Positions 24,903 to 33,976 of a DNA stretch of 64,000 nucleotides are shown here, in pieces. The number at the start of each line of letters is the position of its first letter. Positions within the stretch are counted from its first letter, which is position 1. The stretch lies in NCBI GenBank assembly GCA_943787425.1, contig CALSMJ010000001.1:729271-793270 (forward strand), in the 5' to 3' direction. Made by a program: the position numbers and the translations under genes. The notes beneath the pieces are model-generated. The model saw only the letters and a program-made list of their open reading frames with translations. It made no database searches and was not told the origin of the DNA. Source of the DNA: an uncultured Pseudomonadales bacterium (lineage in GTDB: Bacteria > Pseudomonadota > Gammaproteobacteria > Pseudomonadales > Azotimanducaceae).

Positions 24903-27590
24903 ATGTTTCAAAAGAAAAAGCTGAACATTGCCATTCTTGCTGCCCTTGCTGCCACCAGCCAGCAGGCCAGCTCGGAAATCGAAGAAATTGTGGTGACCGC
25001 CACTAAAAGAGCCGTTCCCCTCCAGGATGCACCCGTCGCGATTCAAGCGATTGGTTCCCGAGAGCTCGAAAACCAGAACATTCAAGAATTCTCGGACTAC
25101 GTTAAGTACCTTCCTAATGTCAATGCGGGCGGACGTGGGCCAGGCCAAAACGAGATCTACATCCGCGGCGCAGCGGTTGACGCCATCAATATCACCGTTG
25201 CCGAATCCCAGGGTTCTGCGCCAAACGTTGCGCTGTACTTAGATGAGCAGCCGGTCACCGCAGGGGGTCGGAACCTCGACGTTTATATCAGCGATATGGA
25301 ACGCATTGAGGTTCTTCCGGGACCACAAGGCACGCTCTATGGTGCAAGCTCCATGGCAGGGACGGTTCGTCTGATTACCAACAAGCCGGTTCTTGATGAG
25401 TTTGATGCCAGTTTTAATGGCAGTTGGTCATCAACCGCCGAAGGCGAGGACAGCAACTCAGCGGAACTGATGCTGAACTTCCCAATTATTGCCGGCAAAC
25501 TCGCCGCACGGGTTGCACTCTACAACGATCGCCAAGGCGGCTATATCGATAATGTGGCGGGTACTTTCCAAGCGGACAACGCCATTAACCCGACCTTCCC
25601 TGGCGATAGCGTGACTTACGCAGCTGGTACGGTCTTTGCCAATGGCGACGTCGTCGGCGCCGATGGCCTCACTGTCCCCGTCCACAAAACGATTGCCAAC
25701 AACGCTGGGCTCGTTGAGGACGACTTTAACGACGCGCACTACGCAGGCGTTCGTCTCGGCATCAAGTACCTGATCAACGATGATTGGAGCTTGATGGTTC
25801 AGCACACCGCCCAAAGCCTCTCAACTGAAGGGGTTTTTGACTACGACCCAGCGGTCGGTGACCTTGAAGTGTCTCGGTTCAGCGATGACTTCTTAGATGA
25901 TCAATTCAGCCAAACCGCTTGGACCTTAGAGGGCAGTGTTGGCAACTTAGACTTGGTTTATACCGGCGCATTCTTAGATCGTGATGTGACCGCTAACATC
26001 GATTATACCGGGTACACCAATATCGGTGCATTTATCTCCGGCTATCAGTGTGAATACCTGGTCGGCGGCTACTACAACGGCCTCGGCACCGGTTACAACA
26101 CCGACTACGACCCCAGCACCTTCTACACCTTTGATCCGACCATTGGCGGCGATGCCGGCGTAATCGAATGCGGTACACCCGCCAACGCAGCACGGATTGA
26201 AAACGAAAATACCCGCTGGACGCACGAGCTTCGGATTGCAACCAACTGGGATGGTCGCCTGAACATGCAGGGCGGCGTCTTCTTTGAAGATTTTGAAATC
26301 TTGCACGTCGGTGATTTCAACTACCAAGCCCCAATCGATGCGGGCTTCTCGCCGATCGACATTCGCACGAGCGGCACCTTCGATAACTCTGAAGCGAATG
26401 CGCGCGGACTGCTGACGGATTCCACTCAATTTCGGAATGACAACACGAGGACCGAGGAACAAACGGCCATCTTTGGTGAAATCACCTTAGATGTTACCGA
26501 CTCGCTCTCGGTGGCCGTTGGCGCTCGATACTACGACCTTGACTATGGCTTTACGGGCTATGGTGCCTGGCGCTATGGTAATCGGCCCCTCTTTGTTGAT
26601 GACAACGACCCCACGAACGATATTCGACCTGCACGTACCGGTGGCCGAGACTATCAGACCAACTTTGCTGAGCTTCAGCCACTGAATGTCACCGATACCA
26701 TCATGCGTTTTACCGCATCCTGGCAGCCGGAGAACTCTGACACTCTCATCTTTGCAACTTGGTCTGAAGGCTATCGTCCGCCTGGTTTCAACCGCGCTGC
26801 AGCTCAAAAGGGCGGCAAATACAACGCCGCTAATCAAAACATTCGCGATGATGGCACCAATTGCGGCAACCAGGTTGCGATTCCAAGCAACGACAGCGGC
26901 TTCCCTGGCTACTGTCTGCCCTATGTCTTTGATTCTGACTCATTAGAGAACATGGAACTGGGTTGGAAAACAACGCTCGCAGATGGCGCACTTCGATTCA
27001 ACGGCTCTATCTACAAAATCGATTGGAAAGATATTCAGGTCTCGCAGTTTGATTCACAGAACATCTCAATCCTGACGATTGTGGATAACGGTGGCGATGC
27101 TGAGATCATGGGGGTTGAAGGCGACCTCATCTGGTCGGTAAGCGATCAGTTAACGCTTTACGCGGCGGCCTCCTTCAACGACACCGAACTCGTCTTCGTT
27201 GACCCGGCCTTTGATATTGTTGTTGCCGATGCTGGCTCAATGTTACCGCTCACACCGGAAACCCAACTGAGCATGCGGGCACGCTACGAGTGGGACGCGG
27301 GTAACGACCTTGGTGCGCACTGGCAGCTTGGTTACAAGCATGCTGGTGAAGCGTTGAACTCGATTGTCGACACAGCCGATGAGCCCAACACAATGCAAGA
27401 CAGTTATGGCATTGTTGATGCTTCAATTGGTGTTCAGAACTACAGCGATGGCTGGGGTGTTGAGCTCTTCGTCAGCAATTTAACGGATGAACGCGCACAA
27501 CTGCACATCAATCGTCAGGACTTCATCGAACGCGTGACCACGAACCGGCCTAGAACAATCGGTCTGCGAGTCTCTTACGACGTCAACTAA
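24903..27590 (+). CDS. TonB-dependent receptor
   Basis: An 895-residue outer-membrane receptor. A signal peptide (about residues 1-24, KKLNIAILAALAATSQQASS) precedes the TonB box region EIEEIVVTATKR. The plug domain occupies about 35-160 with IYIRGAAVDA, VALYLDEQPV and MERIEVLPGPQGTLYGASSMAGTVRLITNKP. The barrel extends to the end, with TWSEGYRPPGFNRAAAQKG and the terminal RTIGLRVSYDVN. The type is the large OMG/sphingomonad-style receptor for oligosaccharides, sterols or other bulky substrates, with no siderophore-specific feature. AAGAGATCTCAGT precedes the ATG. The ligand is unknown; downstream is a TPR-sulfotransferase. Confidence 0.95.
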   Translation: MFQKKKLNIAILAALAATSQQASSEIEEIVVTATKRAVPLQDAPVAIQAIGSRELENQNIQEFSDYVKYLPNVNAGGRGPGQNEIYIRGAAVDAINITVAESQGSAPNVALYLDEQPVTAGGRNLDVYISDMERIEVLPGPQGTLYGASSMAGTVRLITNKPVLDEFDASFNGSWSSTAEGEDSNSAELMLNFPIIAGKLAARVALYNDRQGGYIDNVAGTFQADNAINPTFPGDSVTYAAGTVFANGDVVGADGLTVPVHKTIANNAGLVEDDFNDAHYAGVRLGIKYLINDDWSLMVQHTAQSLSTEGVFDYDPAVGDLEVSRFSDDFLDDQFSQTAWTLEGSVGNLDLVYTGAFLDRDVTANIDYTGYTNIGAFISGYQCEYLVGGYYNGLGTGYNTDYDPSTFYTFDPTIGGDAGVIECGTPANAARIENENTRWTHELRIATNWDGRLNMQGGVFFEDFEILHVGDFNYQAPIDAGFSPIDIRTSGTFDNSEANARGLLTDSTQFRNDNTRTEEQTAIFGEITLDVTDSLSVAVGARYYDLDYGFTGYGAWRYGNRPLFVDDNDPTNDIRPARTGGRDYQTNFAELQPLNVTDTIMRFTASWQPENSDTLIFATWSEGYRPPGFNRAAAQKGGKYNAANQNIRDDGTNCGNQVAIPSNDSGFPGYCLPYVFDSDSLENMELGWKTTLADGALRFNGSIYKIDWKDIQVSQFDSQNISILTIVDNGGDAEIMGVEGDLIWSVSDQLTLYAAASFNDTELVFVDPAFDIVVADAGSMLPLTPETQLSMRARYEWDAGNDLGAHWQLGYKHAGEALNSIVDTADEPNTMQDSYGIVDASIGVQNYSDGWGVELFVSNLTDERAQLHINRQDFIERVTTNRPRTIGLRVSYDVN

Positions 27591-27603
27591 GCTTGACCGG
27601 TCG

Positions 27604-27658
27604 GGCGCATGGTAGAATCTCAGCACCCCTGCTGATTCTGAAACTCTAACCATGCGCC
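27604..27658 (+). promoter_or_regulatory. Long hairpin burying the start codon of the TPR-sulfotransferase gene
   Basis: GGCGCATGGT (27604-27613) is the exact reverse complement of ACCATGCGCC (27649-27658), which contains the ATG at 27652. Within it AGAAT (27614-27618) pairs with ATTCT (27635-27639) and CAGC (27621-27624) with GCTG (27631-27634). No T-run follows. It could end the receptor transcript or hold back translation of the next gene. Confidence 0.5.
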
Positions 27659-29664
27659 AAACCGATGCAATTCCTGAGGCTACTCAAACAGCCAAGAAAC
27701 AGCTCGCCGCCGGAGACATCTCCGGCGCTGAGCGACTTCTCTTCAAGCAACACCAACTCACACCCCAAGATCGTGAAACTCACTACTACTATTGCGTCTG
27801 CCTTCGTTATTTAGGTCGACTATCAGAGGCGCTTAGCGAGCTCGAAACGCTGCTCAGCCGGTTTCCGCGATTTGCCCGCGGCTATCAAGAAATAGGGTAC
27901 ACCTTTAAGGCTTTGAACGATCAAGCCAAGGCCTTGGCCTCCTTTCGCACCGCGGTTACGTTAAACGATGCCCTTGTTGGCAGCTGGCGGGCCCTAATCG
28001 AACTGACCAGTGCCACTGATCGTCCCGTCATCTATGACGAAGCCGTAACGCAGACGCGGAACCTTGAAGGCTTACCCAAAGCCCTATTGCAAGTTCGAGA
28101 TTGGATTAACGAGGGCCGGCTTGCGCAAGCGGAACAACTCTGCCGGCAATTCCTAATGCGGCACCCCAAGCAGGTGGAAGGCATGCGTCTTTTGGCCTAC
28201 ATCGGCGTGCAAACCGAGGTCTTAGACGATGCGGAAGTGTTATTAGAAAATGCGGTTCGATTTGAGCCCGACAATGATCTCGCTCGTTTTGATTACATGG
28301 GCGTGCTGTATAAGCGGCAGAAATACGCGGCCTCGTTTGCGCAAGCCGAAAAGCTGATCGAAAAAGCGCCCGACAATGTGCGTCATCAAACCGCTTATGC
28401 CAATCAATGTGTTGCCATTGGCCGATTTGATGAGGCCATCGCGATCTACGATCAGGTAATCCCCAAGGTCCCGGATCCCGCCCTGGTTCATCTGCTTAAG
28501 GCGCACGCGCTAAAAACCATCGATCAATCTGAACAAGCTATCAAAGCCTACCGCGCTGCCTATGAAAATAAACCGGGATTCGGGGATGCCTTTTGGAGCC
28601 TTGCAAATCTTAAAACCTATCGATTCACCGACCTCGAGGTCGAAACCATGCTCGCCTCGGTTGCCGAACCGAACTTATCGCCTGTTGATCACGTCCACCT
28701 CAATTTTGCACTTGGGAAACATTTTGAGGACGCCAAAGACTTTGAACAAGCGTTTGGCTTTTACCAGCAGGGTAATACGCTTAAGCAGGGTCAAATCGGC
28801 TTCGATAGCGAACTGCTCAGCAAGCGACTCGAACTGCAAACCAGTGTTTGCACCGAAAGGTTGTTCAAGCAACGTACTGGCAGCGGTTGCCCTGCACCCG
28901 ATCCCATTTTTATTCTAGGTCTACCGCGTGCTGGCTCGACCTTACTCGAGCAAATCCTTGCCTCTCACCCACAGGTTGATGGCACGCAAGAGCTACCCAA
29001 TATTGCAGCCTTTGCCTTTGAGCTCGATGGCCGTCGACGCATGCAAGACGCGCCTCAATACCCTGCTTGCCTAACCACGATTCCGGATAGTGAACTCGTT
29101 GCGATGGGCCAAAAATACTTAGAGGACACCCAAATCCATCGCGGGCATGCGCCTTTTTTCATCGATAAAATGCCAAATAATTTCCGCCATATTGGGCTCA
29201 TTCAGCTTATTTTACCGAACGCCAAGATCATCGATGCCCGCCGACACCCCATCGCGTGTTGCTTTAGTGGCTTCAAGCAGCTCTTTGCCAGCGGCCAAGA
29301 ATTCAGTTACAGCCTCACGGATATTGGCCGTTACTACCAAGACTATATGCGCCTGATGAATCACTGGCACGAGGTGCTGCCAGGAAAAATCCTGACCGTT
29401 CATCATGAAGCCGTTGTGTTCAACCTTGAACAACAAGTCAGGCAAATTCTGAAGTATTGCGAGCTGGATTTTGATCCAGCTTGTCTTAACTTTCACCAAA
29501 CCGAACGGAGTGTTCGCACACCGAGCTCTGAACAAGTCAGGCAGCCCATCTATCAGTCTGGATTAGATGCTTGGATGAATTTCGAACCTTGGCTTGAGCC
29601 CTTGAAGGCGGCCATTGGCGACGACATCCTTAATCAATACCCAAACTTTTATCCGTCCGACTGA
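27652..29664 (+). CDS. TPR-repeat sulfotransferase family protein
   Basis: A 670-residue protein. Residues about 15-390 are successive TPR helices (for example YLGRLSEALSELETLLSRFPRFARGYQEIG), and about 410-665 form a sulfotransferase domain. The PAPS 5'-phosphate loop is FILGLPRAGSTLLEQILASHPQVDGTQELP, and RRHPIACCFSGFKQLF holds the 3'-phosphate arginine and serine. Such fusions, common in marine proteobacteria, may sulfate proteins, sugars or lipids. No signal peptide is seen. It follows the TonB receptor by 61 bases, with the ATG inside a hairpin and no clear ribosome binding site. Confidence 0.92.
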   Translation: MRQTDAIPEATQTAKKQLAAGDISGAERLLFKQHQLTPQDRETHYYYCVCLRYLGRLSEALSELETLLSRFPRFARGYQEIGYTFKALNDQAKALASFRTAVTLNDALVGSWRALIELTSATDRPVIYDEAVTQTRNLEGLPKALLQVRDWINEGRLAQAEQLCRQFLMRHPKQVEGMRLLAYIGVQTEVLDDAEVLLENAVRFEPDNDLARFDYMGVLYKRQKYAASFAQAEKLIEKAPDNVRHQTAYANQCVAIGRFDEAIAIYDQVIPKVPDPALVHLLKAHALKTIDQSEQAIKAYRAAYENKPGFGDAFWSLANLKTYRFTDLEVETMLASVAEPNLSPVDHVHLNFALGKHFEDAKDFEQAFGFYQQGNTLKQGQIGFDSELLSKRLELQTSVCTERLFKQRTGSGCPAPDPIFILGLPRAGSTLLEQILASHPQVDGTQELPNIAAFAFELDGRRRMQDAPQYPACLTTIPDSELVAMGQKYLEDTQIHRGHAPFFIDKMPNNFRHIGLIQLILPNAKIIDARRHPIACCFSGFKQLFASGQEFSYSLTDIGRYYQDYMRLMNHWHEVLPGKILTVHHEAVVFNLEQQVRQILKYCELDFDPACLNFHQTERSVRTPSSEQVRQPIYQSGLDAWMNFEPWLEPLKAAIGDDILNQYPNFYPSD

Positions 29665-29984
29665 ACTAGGGCTGCAAGCGCGGCATGCTTCCTTCAAACT
29701 GCCGACATTCTTTGGCCAGTTTATTGGCATCAAATCAACACTTGAGCCACATTTAGCAAAATAGTCATAACCGAACTTTATTTTTATGCGCGTCCGTCAA
29801 TGCACGGTTCATCGCTGGCAAGCAATACTTCCGAGCCCTTTTAGACATCCAACAGATTCTGCGGACCTCATTGAAGGTTAGGCCTATACCTGTTTGTGCA
29901 GCCCCACCAATGCGCCCGGCACCGCTAGATTTTCGGGTCATTAACCGCTACATTCTATGCGTCCCACATTTAAAAGAGATGCCC
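29665..29984. other. Intergenic stretch before amidohydrolase gene
   Basis: About 320 bases between two co-oriented genes. I find no supported gene, repeat or strong hairpin. An open frame reads into the amidohydrolase from 29871, but it lacks family similarity and a ribosome binding site. Confidence 0.4.
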
Positions 29985-31685
29985 ATGACCACCTTTGACA
30001 CGCTGATTAAAAACGGCCAAGTTTTTGATGGCACCGGGGCCGAGCCCCAGTTTGTTGACATCGGTATTAAAGATGGGCTGATTGCAGCCGTCGGCGCGCT
30101 AACCGATGCCACCGCCACCGAAGTTGTCGACGCCCATGGAAAAATCGTCACGCCGGGCTTTATTGACGTGCACACCCACTATGATGGCCAAGCAACGTGG
30201 GACCAGCACATGGCGCCTTCGGCCAACCTGGGCACGACCACCGTCGTTATGGGCAACTGTGGCGTTGGCTTTGCGCCTTGCAAGAAAGCAGACCATGAGG
30301 TGTTGATCCATCTGATGGAAGGGGTTGAAGAAATTCCAGAAACGGCTATGAATGAAGGCCTACCCTGGGATTGGGAGAGTTTTCCTGAGTATCTCGATAG
30401 CTTGGATAAAAGACCGCGCGATATCGACATTGCGGCTTTGTATCCTCATGGTCCATTGCGTGTCTTTGTTATGGGAGAACGGGCCGTTAATCGAGAACCC
30501 GCAACAGATGAAGACATTCAAGCGATGCAAGCCCTTTTATCAGAAGGGATGAAAGCCGGCGCTATGGGCTTCTCAACCAGTCGAACCTTGGTTCATCGCA
30601 GCAGCGATGGATCATTGATCCCCACCTTTAAAGCCGCAACGCGCGAGCTCAAAGCCCTGGGCCAAATGCTCGAAGGCGACGCAGGCCATGTTTTTCAGCT
30701 CATCTCGGATTGGGATGACCCCCAAGATGAGTTCAGCATTTTAGAAGATACCTGCCAAGCGACAGGCGCCAAAGGCACTTTCACCTTGTTACAGCTGGAC
30801 AACCAGCCCGAACTTTGGCGTGAACAATTGGCGATGGTCGAGGCGGCTCAAACCCGAGGTTTGGACATCCGAGGCCAGGTTTTATCGCGCCCAGTTGGCA
30901 TGATGATGGGAATGCCGTCCTCTATGAACCCGTTTTACAGAAGGCCCAGCTACGCTGCCTTAGACCACCTTCCTGTTGAGGAAAAAATTGCACGCCTGAA
31001 AGACCCGGTAATCAAGGCAAGAATTCTTAAAGAGGACAATGAAAACCCGCATATATTTGTCAAAATTTTCAACACCAAATACGACAAGATGTACCCGATG
31101 GTGGACCCGATCGAATACCTACCAGAGCCCAGCGATTCAGTGCAAGCGCAAGCCGATGCGGCTGGCGAAGACCCCCAATCTTGGTTGTACGACTATCTGT
31201 TAGGCAATGCGGGCACCAACTTAATTTATATCCCGGCCGCAAATTATGCGGGCGGTATTCCAGAATTACTCAAACACCCCCATACCGTTGCAGCATTAGG
31301 CGACGGTGGCGCCCACGTTGGATCAATCTGCGATGCCAGCGCCAACCTATACCTCATCACAAAATGGGTGAAACAGCAGGCTCAAATAGAGCTCAGCCAA
31401 GGCATTCGAATGCTGACTGAGCAACCCGCCGAGTTGTATTCTCTAACCGATAGAGGCCGCATTGAAGTCGGCATGAAAGCCGACCTCAACGTGATCGACT
31501 TGGATCAGTTAAAGCTATTAACGCCTCACATCGTGCAGGACCTGCCGGCCGGTGGGAAACGCTTCTTACAGCGAGCAGAGGGCCTTGAGTTGACCATGGT
31601 TGCAGGTGACGTGACCTATCGGTCAGGAATCGCAACCGGCGCCTTACCTGGGAAATTAATTCGCGGGAAATCTGCAGCAGCCTAA
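29985..31685 (+). CDS. D-aminoacylase/N-acyl-D-amino-acid deacylase-type amidohydrolase
   Basis: A 566-residue metal-dependent amidohydrolase. DTLIKNGQVFDGTGAEP starts the urease-type small domain, GFIDVHTHYDGQATWD gives the HxH metal ligands near residue 70, TTVVMGNCGVGFAPC follows, and LGDGGAHVGSICDAS near 440 supplies the late catalytic Asp. The group hydrolyses N-acyl-D-amino acids or related amides. TAAAAGAGATGCCC precedes the ATG at 29985; an ATG at 29979 is two codons upstream. It is probably cytosolic. No neighbouring gene explains its substrate. Confidence 0.9.
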   Translation: MTTFDTLIKNGQVFDGTGAEPQFVDIGIKDGLIAAVGALTDATATEVVDAHGKIVTPGFIDVHTHYDGQATWDQHMAPSANLGTTTVVMGNCGVGFAPCKKADHEVLIHLMEGVEEIPETAMNEGLPWDWESFPEYLDSLDKRPRDIDIAALYPHGPLRVFVMGERAVNREPATDEDIQAMQALLSEGMKAGAMGFSTSRTLVHRSSDGSLIPTFKAATRELKALGQMLEGDAGHVFQLISDWDDPQDEFSILEDTCQATGAKGTFTLLQLDNQPELWREQLAMVEAAQTRGLDIRGQVLSRPVGMMMGMPSSMNPFYRRPSYAALDHLPVEEKIARLKDPVIKARILKEDNENPHIFVKIFNTKYDKMYPMVDPIEYLPEPSDSVQAQADAAGEDPQSWLYDYLLGNAGTNLIYIPAANYAGGIPELLKHPHTVAALGDGGAHVGSICDASANLYLITKWVKQQAQIELSQGIRMLTEQPAELYSLTDRGRIEVGMKADLNVIDLDQLKLLTPHIVQDLPAGGKRFLQRAEGLELTMVAGDVTYRSGIATGALPGKLIRGKSAAA

Positions 31686-31773
31686 CTCAAAGAATGCCTC
31701 CAGATGCGCGAATCGTTCGGGGTTATCGGCGCCATGAGGCCTTCATTGTTGCCCCAACGGTGATGGTTCTATC

Positions 31774-32505
31774 ATGACAGCACCCCTTAAAATCGCTTTA
31801 AACGTTTCAGTGCGTACCCATCAAGGTTTGACCCGCTCAGAAAACCAAGACGCCCATTACACCAATCCAACTACGGGCTTCATTGCGGTTGCAGATGGCT
31901 TGGGCGGCCACCAAGCTGGCAAATTGTGTGCTGAACTCACCGTCGATTTTTTCGATGCCGTCGTGCAAGTTCGCAAGCCTTCGAGCCTACAGGACCTTTC
32001 TCAGGCGATTAAACAATGTAATCACGCCTTGATCCAACATCAAAAAGATAATCCTGAGGTCAGTGGCATGCGCACGACACTCGTCTGTGGACAAATAACC
32101 CATGATCATCAATTGCTTTACGGATGGGCTGGCGATTCTAGGCTCTATGTTTTTGATTCAGAGGACGGCCTCGTGCAGTTGTCCCGAGACCACACGTTGC
32201 GAGAGCGTAAACTCGACGCGGACTTACCCCCCGCGCAGGGCGACCACCATATCCTCACCAAGAGCCTTGGCGGCAATCAGGTTTTTGAGCCTGTCTGTGG
32301 TTCAGTGCAACTCAGTCCGGCCCACATCATTCTACTGAGCTCTGACGGTTTGACTGGATTTGTGAAAGATACGGCAATCGAAGCCATTTTAAACGCGCAT
32401 TCAAGGGATCTTGATCGCGCGGCCGAGGCACTCATCGATAGCGCTTTAAAAGCGGGCGGCGCCGACAATGTAACGGTTGTCCTCGCGCGAATTGCGCCGC
32501 ATTAA
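31774..32505 (+). CDS. PP2C-type Ser/Thr protein phosphatase
   Basis: A 243-residue PPM phosphatase. The metal-binding motifs are in order: TRSENQDAHY (motif 1), FIAVADGLGGHQAGKLCAE (motif 2), YGWAGDSRLYVF, LLSSDGLTGFV and GGADNVTVVLARI. It should remove phosphate from Ser/Thr using Mn2+ or Mg2+. It is cytosolic. The gene converges with the kinase gene so closely that the two stop codons share TTAA, and the two proteins are a likely antagonistic pair as in PppA/PpkA or PrpC/PrkC systems. Confidence 0.94.
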   Translation: MTAPLKIALNVSVRTHQGLTRSENQDAHYTNPTTGFIAVADGLGGHQAGKLCAELTVDFFDAVVQVRKPSSLQDLSQAIKQCNHALIQHQKDNPEVSGMRTTLVCGQITHDHQLLYGWAGDSRLYVFDSEDGLVQLSRDHTLRERKLDADLPPAQGDHHILTKSLGGNQVFEPVCGSVQLSPAHIILLSSDGLTGFVKDTAIEAILNAHSRDLDRAAEALIDSALKAGGADNVTVVLARIAPH

Positions 32506-33458
32506 CTCAGCTGCCAATTCTGGGATAACAACCGGATCATTTCTTCCATATTGGCCAAGCGTTCGGAAGGCTCTTTTTTCAAACAACGCATCGTCAAATC
32601 TTCCAATAACTTAGGGATTTTTAGGCGCGCAACTTGGGAGGGTAAACTTGGCGTGTCATACCGAACACTCCGAGCAAGTTCATCCATCGTTTCGCCAACG
32701 GCTGCATTTTGACCGGTTAAGACCTCATACAGCACAGCGCCTAGGCTGTAGATATCCGCACGGCTGTCAATCTCGGTTTCATTCGTCAGTTGCTCTGGGG
32801 ACATATAGCTGATTGTGCCTTGCACCTTGCCGTGCCGAGTCATGGTCAGCGGTAGAATTTCGGATTCCGGCGCAGAGGTCTCTTGTGAAGCGTTTGGCTC
32901 TGGCGTGTCCCAAACTTTTGCAAGCCCCCAGTCTAAGAGCACGACCTCGCCAAAAGGCCCGACAAGGATATTTTCAGGTTTAACATCACGGTGGATGACC
33001 CCTTTGGTGTGTGCATAAGACAACGCCTGGGCCACCTGCTCGATCACGTCAACCAACTGGGTGAGATCATAACGCTCACGGTAGTCGAGCACCTCACGCA
33101 GGGTGTAGCCATGGACGAGTTTCATGGTGAAGTAGTAATGGCCGCGGGTGTCTCGACCAAGATCATAGGTGGGCACGATATTCGGATGCTGTAGGATCGC
33201 GGTTACCCGAGCTTCTCGAAGTAACCGTTTCTGCTCGACAGGATCCTCGGCAAACTCGCGGCGAAGACTCTTGTAGCAAATTCGACGGGACAGATATAAA
33301 TCTGAACAAGATTGAATCAGTGATTTTCCACCCTTCGCGATGGGGGAAAAAAGCGCATACCTGAAATTAGGATTCAATGTTTCAGCAAGGGGCCGATCGG
33401 TATCCTTCAGATCAATTTTTAAATTATCAGATTCATTAACGTCACTAAACTTTGGCAC
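32502..33458 (-). CDS. Ser/Thr protein kinase (Hanks type, soluble)
   Basis: A 318-residue kinase domain without membrane segment or sensor. HRDVKPENILVGPFGEVVLLDWGLAKVW contains the catalytic loop, but DWG replaces the usual DFG magnesium motif. GTISYMSPEQL is the P+1 segment and DSRADIYSLGAVLYEVLTGQ the following helix. RICYKSLRREF offers the ATP lysine, while the glycine-rich loop (IAKGGKSLIQSC) is poorly conserved. The N-terminal 35 residues are acidic and polar. It overlaps the phosphatase stop by four bases. Activity is likely, but the loop changes leave some doubt. Confidence 0.92.
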   Translation of the reverse strand: MPKFSDVNESDNLKIDLKDTDRPLAETLNPNFRYALFSPIAKGGKSLIQSCSDLYLSRRICYKSLRREFAEDPVEQKRLLREARVTAILQHPNIVPTYDLGRDTRGHYYFTMKLVHGYTLREVLDYRERYDLTQLVDVIEQVAQALSYAHTKGVIHRDVKPENILVGPFGEVVLLDWGLAKVWDTPEPNASQETSAPESEILPLTMTRHGKVQGTISYMSPEQLTNETEIDSRADIYSLGAVLYEVLTGQNAAVGETMDELARSVRYDTPSLPSQVARLKIPKLLEDLTMRCLKKEPSERLANMEEMIRLLSQNWQLS

Positions 33459-33725
33459 AATTGACGATCTCTTGAATGGCTTACTTGCGACTTTACGCCG
33501 GCACTGAGGCCCAGCTTGGTAACCCGCATTACCTCGTTTTAACGCCGAACGACTTGCAAAACAACCTTTGATTCACCAACGTGATGGGCGCTGATCTGTC
33601 GGATCCTGCCAAGGCCGCGTCATCACAAAATAATCAAGCCGGTTGACTCAAATGTCGGGCAAAACGACCCTTTGGCAATTTGCGTATCCGTCGTTCGAAT
33701 GCTTTCCAGGTTCAGCAAAAGAGGT

Positions 33726-33783
33726 GAGGTCCCCCCAAGGGCGTGCAAGAGGGAGGGGCGCACTATTGCCCTCGGGGGTCCTC
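33726..33783 (+). ncRNA. Candidate structured RNA element, first long hairpin
   Basis: GAGG (33726-33729) pairs with CCTC (33780-33783), CCCCC (33731-33735) with GGGGG (33774-33778), GGGC (33739-33742) with GCCC (33668+3 bases later, at 33768-33771 region; read as 33768-33771), and GTGC (33743-33746) with GCAC (33760-33763). Only single mismatches and one TATT bulge interrupt it. Two further hairpins follow. No promoter was identified, and either strand could be transcribed. Confidence 0.35.
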
Positions 33784-33797
33784 AAAGATCGTAACGG

Positions 33798-33830
33798 AAC
33801 ACTCGGTACCCACTACGAAGTACCAGTGTT
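33798..33830 (+). other. Second hairpin of the 33.7-33.9 kb structured region
   Basis: AACACT (33798-33803) pairs with AGTGTT (33825-33830) and GGTAC (33805-33809) with GTACC (33820-33824), leaving one bulged C and a 10-base loop: eleven base pairs in all. Confidence 0.5.
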
Positions 33831-33865
33831 GACCGGCCACATTGTTCTGTAAAGGATAGTTCGAA

Positions 33866-33882
33866 TTTGGGCAGGGCCCAAA
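33866..33882 (+). other. Third hairpin of the structured region
   Basis: TTTGGGC (33866-33872) and GCCCAAA (33876-33882) form a perfect 7-bp stem with an AGG loop. A further GCCCAAA at 33893-33899 could compete for the same left arm, which would allow two alternative folds. Confidence 0.45.
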
Positions 33883-33976
33883 ATACGGCATCCGCCCAAA
33901 GCACAACAGCAACTTCAGCAAGCAGCAAGCAATTGCTGATAAACTCAGTGACACATTATGCGTCGGCCTGAAATCT

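Larger units (their letters stand above)
33459..33976. other. Non-coding region with consecutive hairpins
   Basis: A 518-base gap between the divergent kinase and VOC genes. It contains no convincing gene, but three stable inverted repeats follow one another at 33726-33783, 33798-33830 and 33866-33882 (listed separately). Confidence 0.6.

Noticed and set aside
33643..33954. Small genes on either strand in the kinase-VOC gap
   Set aside because: Both frames run through strong hairpins, lack ribosome binding sites and show no protein-like composition.
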